Shown here: positions 23,641 to 29,993 of the stretch, one piece after another
How positions within the stretch are numbered: the first letter of the stretch is position 1
Layout: each line of letters starts with the position of its first letter
Source of the DNA: Chloroflexota bacterium
Lineage (GTDB): Bacteria; Chloroflexota; Dehalococcoidia; Dehalococcoidales; RBG-16-60-22
DNA length: 35,671 nucleotides
Direction of reading: 5' to 3'
Assembly (NCBI GenBank): GCA_016190585.1
Contig: JACPQH010000103.1
Location: forward strand, 1 to 35,671
Position numbers and translations under genes: made by a program
The notes under the pieces: model-generated
What the model saw: the letters and a program-made list of their open reading frames with translations, nothing else
Database searches by the model: none
Told to the model about the DNA's origin: nothing

Positions 23641-24368
23641 GCCAGTCGTTTCCTCACCTTCTCCTCTTCGAGGATCCTGAGGACGTCATCATCTTCTACC
23701 TGGTTGAAACGTAGATAGAACTGGCCCACGGCGAAGAAAAAGGGCGGCAGGCGCAGGCAAAAGACCTCATCCGCGTCCCCGGCCAGCCGGTTGACGGCTT
23801 CCTCGGAAGCCACCGGCACGGCGACCACCAGCTTCCGGGGCGACTCCTGGCGGAGCGACCACAGGGCGACCTGCATCGTCGCGCCGGTGGCAACGCCGTC
23901 ATCGGTGAGAATCGCGATGCGGCCTGTCAGCGGGACCTTGGGCAGTATCCGCCGGATAAGCTCGCACCGCCGGGCGATCTCGCCTAGCTGCCTTTCCTTT
24001 TCCTGCTGGATGTAGACCTGGTCGACGCCCAGCTCCCGGATAACGCCCTCGTTCAGGAAGATGGCGCCATCTTCAGCGATGGAACCCATGGCAAGCTCGG
24101 TGTGGCCCGGGCTGCGCAGCTTGCGCGACAGCATGATATCCAGGTCGGCGTCCAGGGTCCGGGCAAGCTCGCGGGCGATAACGATGCCGCCGCGCGGTAT
24201 GCCCAGGACCACGGCCCGCTTCCCTCGGTAATCGCTCAGCTCCAGGGAAAGCAGCTCTCCCGCCTCTTGCCGGTCCCGGAAGGGCGTGGCGGCGCGGGAC
24301 TGCACATGGACCTTCCCGGCGGTCCCGCGCCCTGGTGCCGGATAGTCATTCCGCGCCACCTCAAACAT
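23637..24368 (-). CDS. Phosphoribosyltransferase, COG1926 type
   Basis: 243 residues. The PRPP-binding motif is AILTDDGVATGATMQVAL, and the N-terminal VVLGIPRGGIVIARELA is typical of the COG1926 group; DIMLSRKLRSPGHTELAMGSIAEDG follows. The substrate of this group is unknown. A 34-residue N-terminal stretch before FRDRQEAGELL is unusual, so the true start could be later, but no better codon with a ribosome site is seen. It lies upstream of the PNPOx, hydrolase and flavodiiron genes, and 34 bases after the GYD gene. Confidence 0.9.
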   Translation of the reverse strand: MFEVARNDYPAPGRGTAGKVHVQSRAATPFRDRQEAGELLSLELSDYRGKRAVVLGIPRGGIVIARELARTLDADLDIMLSRKLRSPGHTELAMGSIAEDGAIFLNEGVIRELGVDQVYIQQEKERQLGEIARRCELIRRILPKVPLTGRIAILTDDGVATGATMQVALWSLRQESPRKLVVAVPVASEEAVNRLAGDADEVFCLRLPPFFFAVGQFYLRFNQVEDDDVLRILEEEKVRKRLA

Positions 24369-24402
24369 GGCTTAATCCGTTAGCTGCCGCCCCGGCCACG
24401 GA

Positions 24403-24693
24403 CTAAAGGCCGGCCAGGAACTCCTTCCAGGGCGTTGCCGGCATCGTCTCGGTAGTGGAGTGGCCCTGGGTGCGGATTATCAGGGCGGCGCGCTCGACCT
24501 GCTTGATATCATCGGATTCCAGGATGTCAACCACGTCGAAACGCCCCAGCGTCACGAAGCTCTCTTTCCAGTGCACCCCGGGGCATTCCTTCCTGATCTT
24601 TTCGCTGACCTTGTCGGCAAACTCCCGGAACTCCTCCGGTTTTTTAAAATCGGAGCTCGGCGCGATACGGCTCAACATGATATAGACGGCCAT
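24403..24693 (-). CDS. GYD domain protein
   Basis: 96 residues, a small ferredoxin-fold protein of the GYD family: AVYIMLSRIAP at the start, then VTLGRFDVVDILESDDIKQVERAALIIRTQG, which contains the family's G-x-(Y/F)-D motif as GRFD. The function of the family is unknown. A strong GAGGAGG stands 5 bases before ATG. The end of the gene overlaps a short hairpin (24392-24413) without a U-run. Confidence 0.85.
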   Translation of the reverse strand: MAVYIMLSRIAPSSDFKKPEEFREFADKVSEKIRKECPGVHWKESFVTLGRFDVVDILESDDIKQVERAALIIRTQGHSTTETMPATPWKEFLAGL

Positions 24694-24728
24694 GTCAACC
24701 TCCTCGGGAGAGTCCCGCGGCCCGCGGC

Positions 24729-24971
24729 TTAATCAGGCAGTTTCTTGTTGCCCTTCCACTGTTTGAAGCTGTCTATCTCTTTCTGCAAGGAGCTTGCCAG
24801 CGGGCGCCCGTGGGATTCCGCCAGCGAGCGGTACATCTCCAGCGCCGCCCCGGCGAGCTTGTCCTGGGCGCGCAGGATAAATACCGGCTCATCATCGCCA
24901 ATGCGGGGAATGCTAATCTTGCCGTACTTCCCTGATACCGCCACCGCTATCGCCTCCTTACCAGCGTTCAC
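24729..24971 (-). CDS. Small hypothetical protein coupled to ferritin-like gene
   Basis: 80 residues: a beta-type start (IAVAVSGKYGKISIPRIGDDEP), then FILRAQDKLAGAALEMYRSLAE, a helical segment, and EIDSFKQWKGNKKLPD. I do not recognise a named family, though the FxLRAQDKLA motif followed by a helix recurs in short proteins of anaerobes. GTG overlaps the ferritin-like stop by 4 bases (GTGA), preceded by AAAGGGG, so it is translated after that gene. Confidence 0.72.
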   Translation of the reverse strand: MNAGKEAIAVAVSGKYGKISIPRIGDDEPVFILRAQDKLAGAALEMYRSLAESHGRPLASSLQKEIDSFKQWKGNKKLPD

Positions 24972-25456
24972 CCCTTTAACGCGCGCATCTTCATCAGGTG
25001 CAGTTCGGAGAGGTGTTTCTTCTCTTCGTGGGTTATCATGTCAATCAGCGGCTGGTCATCCCGCGGCAGCATGCCCCTCATGTCCGAGTAAAAAAGGATG
25101 GAATCCTTCTCGAAACCCAGGCCCAGCTCCACGGCTTCGATATCTGTCATGGTTTTCCGGTTCAAGGCATCCAGGGCGCGCTCCCCGGTGAAGATGCTGC
25201 TCGCCGCTACATCCTTGATAAACTGGTAGTCCTCTTTCGAGAACCCTTTAGGCGGCGAGGTCTGCGCGCTGACGCGCTTGAGCATGTCGCTGAAGGTCTT
25301 TTCATGCAGGTGTTCCTGGTCGGCCAGGTAGCTGAACTTGTCCTTCACGTCGCCGTCCCTGGCGCGCCGGGCTATCTGGGAATAAAACTCCCGCCCGTTC
25401 TTCTCGATCTCCACGGACAGCTTGAGCAACTCTTCGGTGATGGCCGTTTGCGCCAT
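24968..25456 (-). CDS. Rubrerythrin-like ferritin-family protein
   Basis: 162 residues from ATG 25456, preceded by a GGGGGAA stretch. It is a four-helix ferritin-like fold with paired carboxylate/histidine helices: LLKLSVEIEKNGREFYSQIA, then LADQEHLHEKTFSDML, AVELGLGFEKDSILFYSDM and ITHEEKKHLSEL. The E-x6-Y and E-x2-H spacing are those of rubrerythrins. It lacks the C-terminal rubredoxin domain. The likely role is peroxide or iron handling. A further upstream in-frame start (25489) lacks a ribosome site. It sits 22 bases upstream-to-tail from hsp20. Confidence 0.92.
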   Translation of the reverse strand: MAQTAITEELLKLSVEIEKNGREFYSQIARRARDGDVKDKFSYLADQEHLHEKTFSDMLKRVSAQTSPPKGFSKEDYQFIKDVAASSIFTGERALDALNRKTMTDIEAVELGLGFEKDSILFYSDMRGMLPRDDQPLIDMITHEEKKHLSELHLMKMRALKG

Positions 25457-25510
25457 ATTATTCCCCCGTTTTATTCGTTCGGGCGGCATTCCGGGAGCGA
25501 AGCGGGTGCT

Positions 25511-25975
25511 TCAGGTGGCCTTGGCTTGTTTTGCCTTGACCTGGATCTTCGCGGGTATCTCCTCGGGGGACTTCGGCAGCTTTATCTCGAGGATGCCATT
25601 CTCCAGCATGGCCTCGATCTTGCTCCGGTCGATCCGGGAAGTCAACGTAATCGAACGTGAGAAAGGCCCGTAGCAGACCTCGCAGCAGGATAACTCTTCC
25701 TCTTTGACGCCCTCCGGCGCTTTGCGCTCGCCCTTGATTGTCAGGGTGTCTCCCGTCAGCGAGATGTCAATTTCGTTCATGGTGAGACCGGGGACCTCGG
25801 CGCGCACGGTAAAGCCATCCTCTTTTTCGTACATGCAGACTGCCGGCGACCAGGAAATACCTTCGCTCGGCGTCCGCCGCCACCAGACGACGCGCGGCGA
25901 TTCGCTAACGCCCTCCATCATGCGCTCGGCCTCATCGAAAACATCCAACGCTCGCGGCATCCATCTCTCCATCAT
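25511..25975 (-). CDS. Hsp20 family small heat-shock protein
   Basis: 154 residues. The alpha-crystallin domain spans about 45-145: PAVCMYEKEDGFTVRAEVPG, LTMNEIDISLTGDTLTIKGERK, and the ending LENGILEIKLPK. An unusual CCEVCY lies in the middle. Hsp20 proteins form oligomers that hold unfolding proteins. ATG 25975 (or 25972) has AGGAGG 9 bases upstream. The divergent gap to 26225 is AT-rich. It is a general stress protein, separate from the gas vesicle Hsp20. Confidence 0.94.
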   Translation of the reverse strand: MMERWMPRALDVFDEAERMMEGVSESPRVVWWRRTPSEGISWSPAVCMYEKEDGFTVRAEVPGLTMNEIDISLTGDTLTIKGERKAPEGVKEEELSCCEVCYGPFSRSITLTSRIDRSKIEAMLENGILEIKLPKSPEEIPAKIQVKAKQAKAT

Positions 25976-26224
25976 CTTTATTTACCTCCTAACTTGCTAC
26001 TTAACGGTAACAACATCCGGCTTCGCTCCCTGCCGACCTTGATACCAGTATGCTCCACGGGCACGGCTGATGGTATTCGTAAAGATACCTAATTGAATGG
26101 CCAAACCCCCTGATTTTGTCAGGCAAGCTAGCCCCCAGGTGTAAATTTATGCTTAAATAAATACGTAGCCTTACGGATTCTATGTCGCGGCTCTCTCCGT
26201 TAGAATAGGAGTGCTCGGTTCGAG

Positions 26225-27169
26225 ATGGATATATCTATTGGCCTCATAATCGCATCTGCCATTGCCGGCCTGGCAGTGATTTACCTGACGGCGTCAGGCA
26301 TCCTGGCCGGGATACTGGCTTCCCCGGCTCCTTCCGCTGCAACCCGCGATCCGGCTTCGCTGGGGACGAGCTACGAGGATGTGTCTTTCCCGAGCCGGTG
26401 TGACCGGCTGCTGTTGCGGGGCTGGCTTATGAACTCCGGCCACCGGGGTACCGTGGTTGTCAGCCACGGCGGCAAGTCTAACCGGGCCGACCAGGGTATA
26501 CGGCTGCTTGAGATGTGCGTTGACCTGGTGAGGCGCGGTTTTAACGTGCTGACGTATGACCGGCGAAGCTGCGGCGCCTCCTCGGTGGCTTCAAGAAGGT
26601 GCCGCGCCGGCCTGGATGACGACCTGGCGGGGGCAGTGGACTTTGTTCGCCGGCGGAACGGCGCCGGGGAAAACATCTTCCTGCTCGGCATCTCCCTGGG
26701 AGCCGTGGCGACCATCCTTTTCGCTTCACATGAGGAAGGCATCCAGGGTATCGTCCTGGACAGCGGCTTCGCCCGGATGGTGGAAACCGTCGGCCGGGTG
26801 CTGGCCGGGGTCAACCGGCTGCTGCCGCTTTTCCTCCCGGGGGCGCTGCTCATCGGCAGGCTGATGTACGGCCTCCGGCCGGCCGACGCTATCAGCCGGG
26901 TGGAACAGGTGGCCTGCCCGGCGTTGTTCATCCACGGAGAAGACGACAGGGACATCCCGGCGTGGAACGCGGGCGACCTCTATCAGGCTGCCGGCCATCC
27001 CCTGAACGAGCTCTGGACGGTGCCCGGGGCCGGCCACGCCCAGTCATACATGACCGACCCGGGGCGGTACATCGGGCGGGTCAACGATTTTTTGGAAAAA
27101 TGCGCGAGCGAAGCGAACACCCCCCGGAAAAGAGCGGAGCCGCCTGACAAGATGGTGATACAGGTATAA
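26225..27169 (+). CDS. Membrane-anchored alpha/beta hydrolase
   Basis: 314 residues. An N-terminal membrane helix (IGLIIASAIAGLAVIYLTAS) precedes a serine hydrolase domain. It has GTVVVSHGGKSNRADQG with an oxyanion HGG, a nucleophile elbow IFLLGISLGAVATILF, acidic residue in HGEDDRDIP, and histidine in VPGAGHAQSY. It resembles FrsA/YqkD-type hydrolases; the substrate is unknown. The ribosome site is weak: AGGAG lies about 15 bases before ATG. It is followed by rubredoxin after 58 bases on the same strand. Confidence 0.9.
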   Translation: MDISIGLIIASAIAGLAVIYLTASGILAGILASPAPSAATRDPASLGTSYEDVSFPSRCDRLLLRGWLMNSGHRGTVVVSHGGKSNRADQGIRLLEMCVDLVRRGFNVLTYDRRSCGASSVASRRCRAGLDDDLAGAVDFVRRRNGAGENIFLLGISLGAVATILFASHEEGIQGIVLDSGFARMVETVGRVLAGVNRLLPLFLPGALLIGRLMYGLRPADAISRVEQVACPALFIHGEDDRDIPAWNAGDLYQAAGHPLNELWTVPGAGHAQSYMTDPGRYIGRVNDFLEKCASEANTPRKRAEPPDKMVIQV

Positions 27170-27227
27170 AGAAGGCGCGCCCCGGAGGCGTGCACCAAAT
27201 ACGGCGAAAGGGAGGTAACCGGGCCGA

Positions 27228-27389
27228 ATGAGCAAGTACGAGTGCAGTGTCTGCGGTTACATCTATGACCCGGCCCTGGGGGACCCGGATAACGGCGTCA
27301 AGCCGGGCACCGGCTTCGAGCAGCTCCCGCCGGACTGGGTCTGCCCCGTTTGCGGCGCCGCGCAGAGCGAGTTTAACAGGCTGGACTAG
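27228..27389 (+). CDS. Rubredoxin
   Basis: 53 residues, too short for a default frame search but unmistakable: [16 protein letters not shown] at the start and [13 protein letters not shown] near the end. The two CxxCG knuckles (cysteines 6, 9, 39 and 42) bind one iron. It is the likely electron donor to the flavodiiron protein and the rubrerythrin-like protein encoded on the other strand. GGAGG stands 11 bases before ATG. It ends 19 bases before korA, so it may be co-transcribed with the 2-oxoacid oxidoreductase. Confidence 0.97.
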   Translation: MSKYECSVCGYIYDPALGDPDNGVKPGTGFEQLPPDWVCPVCGAAQSEFNRLD

Positions 27390-27408
27390 CTTGCCGGGGA
27401 GGACCGAG

Positions 27409-29145
27409 ATGGTAAAAGAGCTGAATTTCATGGTCGGGGGCGAGGCCGGACAGGGCGTCCAGACCATCGGGTTTGTCCTGGCCAAGGCCATGACGCGCTT
27501 CGGTTTCCACGTGTTCGCCGACCAGGACTACGAATCCCGGATTAGAGGCGGGCACAACTTCTTCCGGATACGCATGAGTCTCGACCCGGTGCAGGCTTTT
27601 ACCGAGAAGGTGGATATCCTGATAGCCCTGAACCAGGAGACCATCGATCTGCACCGGAACGAGGTGCGGGAGGGCGGCGCGGCTATCTTTGATGAATCCC
27701 GTATCAAGCTCGAAGGGAACCGGATAAACTCGCTGAAGATACCGCTGGAGCGGCTGGCGGTGGATACCACCTCGAACAAGCTGATGACGAACTCGGTAGC
27801 CATCGGCGCCGCCATCGCCGCGGCCGGGTACGACTTCGACACCCTGGCCCGGATCCTGACGGAGCACTTCGCCGGCAAGGGGCTGGCCGAGCCGAACGTC
27901 ACCGCTGCCCGGGCCGGCTATGACCACGCGCGCCGGCAGCCGGGAAACGGCCTTGAACCGCCGCCGCCGCCCGGTCTCGCGGACAAGCGGATGCTCCTGA
28001 ACGGCAACGAGGCGCTGGCGCTCGGGGCGATGGCCGCCGGCTGCAAGTTCGTGGCGGCCTATCCCATGACGCCGACCTCCTCCATCATGGAGTACATCAC
28101 CGAGAAGGGCCGCAAATATGACATCATTACTGTACAGCCTGAGGACGAGATAGCCGCTATCAACATGGTAATCGGCGCGGCGTTCGCCGGGGTGAGGGCG
28201 ATGACAGTCACCTCCGGCAGCGGCTTTGCCCTGATGGTGGAGGGGCTGGGGCTGGCGGGCATCACCGAGACGCCCCTGGTAGCGGTGCTGGGGCAGCGGC
28301 CGGGCCCGGCGGTCGGCCTGCCGACCCGGACCGAGCAGGGTGAGCTCGCGTTCGCCCTCCACGCCGGTACCGGCGAGTTCCCCCGCGCCCTGCTGGCCCC
28401 GGTGGACATCGAGGACAACTTCGCCACCGCGGTCACGGCCTTCAACCTGGCGGAGCGCTACCAGACGCCGGTCATCATCCTGACCGACCATCACCTCGCC
28501 ACCTCCTACCAGGACGTGAAGGCTTTCGACCTGTCCACGGTAAAAATCGACCGGGGCGAGCTGCTGACCGATGAAGAGCTTGGCCGGATTAGCGACTACA
28601 AACGTCACCGGTACACGGATTCGGGCATCTCGCCGCGCGCCTATCCCGGCCAGGGCAGGGCCCTGGTGGTCACCGATTCCGACGAGCATGACGAGGCGGG
28701 CCACCTGGTCGAGGACGCCGAGACCCGGTCGAAGATGGTGCTGAAGCGCATGAAAAAGCTGCAAGGCTTGAAGGGCGAGCCCGCGCCGCCGCGTCTCGAG
28801 GAAACGCCAGGCGCGCAGGTCACCTTCATCGGCTGGGGCAGCAGCTACGGGGCGATTAAAGAGGCAGTCACGTTGCTGAAGGGCGAAGGCGTCAAGTGCA
28901 ACATGGCCCACCTGAACCAGGTCTACCCCTTCCCGGCGAAGGAGGTCGCCATGGCCCTCGGCAAGACCGGGAGGAGCCTGGCGGTGGAGATGAACGCCAC
29001 CGCGCAACTGGCCCGGCTGATACGGACCGAGACCGGTATCGAAGTGAGCGGCTCGATCCTGAAGTTTGACGGGCGCCCCTTTTCCGCGGCGCATATTATG
29101 AGCGAACTCAAGAAGGAGGTGGCCTACGCCCCATGGCAGCGGTAA
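27409..29145 (+). CDS. korA: 2-oxoacid:ferredoxin oxidoreductase, gamma-alpha fused subunit
   Basis: 578 residues. Residues 1-190 are the gamma-type domain (NFMVGGEAGQGVQTIGF, SRIRGGHNFFRIR). Residues 200-560 are the alpha/pyrimidine-binding part, with NGNEALALGAMAAGCKFVAAYPMTPTSSIMEY, interrupted here only for description, and VTSGSGFALMVEGLGLA. With KorB it converts 2-oxoacids plus CoA to acyl-CoA, CO2 and reduced ferredoxin. The substrate (2-oxoglutarate or branched chain) cannot be settled by eye, so the symbol is by type. ATG 27409 has GGAGG 7 bases upstream. The longer open frame from 27247 runs through rubredoxin and is rejected. Confidence 0.93.
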   Translation: MVKELNFMVGGEAGQGVQTIGFVLAKAMTRFGFHVFADQDYESRIRGGHNFFRIRMSLDPVQAFTEKVDILIALNQETIDLHRNEVREGGAAIFDESRIKLEGNRINSLKIPLERLAVDTTSNKLMTNSVAIGAAIAAAGYDFDTLARILTEHFAGKGLAEPNVTAARAGYDHARRQPGNGLEPPPPPGLADKRMLLNGNEALALGAMAAGCKFVAAYPMTPTSSIMEYITEKGRKYDIITVQPEDEIAAINMVIGAAFAGVRAMTVTSGSGFALMVEGLGLAGITETPLVAVLGQRPGPAVGLPTRTEQGELAFALHAGTGEFPRALLAPVDIEDNFATAVTAFNLAERYQTPVIILTDHHLATSYQDVKAFDLSTVKIDRGELLTDEELGRISDYKRHRYTDSGISPRAYPGQGRALVVTDSDEHDEAGHLVEDAETRSKMVLKRMKKLQGLKGEPAPPRLEETPGAQVTFIGWGSSYGAIKEAVTLLKGEGVKCNMAHLNQVYPFPAKEVAMALGKTGRSLAVEMNATAQLARLIRTETGIEVSGSILKFDGRPFSAAHIMSELKKEVAYAPWQR

Positions 29146-29990
29146 CCGATTATAAAGAAGCCGTGCCCATCGCCTGGTGCCCGGGCTGCGGCAACTTCGG
29201 CATCCTGACGGCGATGCGGCGGGCGCTGGTGGAGCTGGGCCTGGAGCCGCACCAGGTCCTCATGGTATCGGGCATCGGCCAGGCGGGCAAGTTCCCGCAC
29301 TACCTGCAAGCTAACGTGCTTAACGAGCTGCACGGCCGGGCGCTGCCCGCGGCGGCGGCGGCCAAGCTGGTGAACCCGGAGCTTACGGTGATCGCGGTGG
29401 GCGGCGACGGCGACGGCTACGGGGAGGGCGGCAACCACTTCATCGCGGCGATGAACCGGAACGTCGACATGACCTACATGGTCCATGACAACCAGGTCTA
29501 CGGGCTGACCAAGGGCCAGGCCTCGCCGACCTCCGACCCCGGTTTCGTGACCAAGACGACCCCCGAGGGCGTCTCGGCGCGCCTCAACCCTATCGCCCTG
29601 GCGGTCGCCTGCGACGCCAGCTTCGTGGCACGGAGTTTTTCTCTGGAGCTGGAGCACCTTGCCTCGATGATAAAGCAGGCCGTCCTGCATAAAGGCTTTG
29701 CCCTGGTTGACGTGCTACAGCCGTGCGTCTCCTTCAACCACCGGAACACCTTCGCCTGGTACAAGCAGCGCGTCTACAAGCTGGAAGACGATAAAAGCTA
29801 TGACCCCACGGACAGGCCGGCCGCCTTCGCCCGGTCTTTGGAGTGGGGTGACCGCATTCCCATAGGCGTCATCTACCGCCACGACCGCCCTGTCTACGGC
29901 CCGGAGGCGCTGGGTGTAAAAGGAGTCCCCCTGGTAAGGCAGCCCCTCGACCCGCTAAGGTTCCAGGAGCTGATAGAAGAGTTCGTGTAG
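29133..29990 (+). CDS. korB: 2-oxoacid:ferredoxin oxidoreductase, beta subunit
   Basis: 285 residues. The TPP/iron-sulfur subunit: AWCPGCGNFGI holds two cluster cysteines, the TPP motif is VGGDGDGYGEGGNHF, and GLTKGQASPTS and LQPCVSFNHRN follow. The usual third cysteine (GIGC) is replaced: the protein reads SGIGQAGKFPHY. I recall this GIGQ form from related KorB proteins of anaerobes. It overlaps korA by 13 bases, with AAGGAGG further upstream within korA. The acyl-CoA synthetase gene follows 3 bases after it. Confidence 0.93.
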   Translation: MAAVTDYKEAVPIAWCPGCGNFGILTAMRRALVELGLEPHQVLMVSGIGQAGKFPHYLQANVLNELHGRALPAAAAAKLVNPELTVIAVGGDGDGYGEGGNHFIAAMNRNVDMTYMVHDNQVYGLTKGQASPTSDPGFVTKTTPEGVSARLNPIALAVACDASFVARSFSLELEHLASMIKQAVLHKGFALVDVLQPCVSFNHRNTFAWYKQRVYKLEDDKSYDPTDRPAAFARSLEWGDRIPIGVIYRHDRPVYGPEALGVKGVPLVRQPLDPLRFQELIEEFV

Positions 29991-29993
29991 GCC

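Noticed and set aside
24392..24413. Intrinsic terminator at the end of the GYD gene
   Set aside because: A CCGGCC/GGCCGG hairpin exists, but its loop contains the stop codon and no U-run follows.
26042..26076. Operator in the hsp20/hydrolase gap (ATACCA...TGGTAT)
   Set aside because: Only 6-bp arms 23 bases apart, no match to the CIRCE element, and no promoter could be fixed on either strand. The rest of the 249-base gap is AT-rich with nothing else supported.
27247..27408. N-terminal extension of korA
   Set aside because: This stretch is rubredoxin in another frame, and korA has a GGAGG-preceded ATG at 27409 where homology begins.
27373..29094. 573-residue minus-strand open frame
   Set aside because: Antisense to korA; it has no recognisable motif and is an artefact of GC-rich codon use. 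The same applies to long frames opposite glnA (33023-34054) and the flavodiiron gene (21314-22447).
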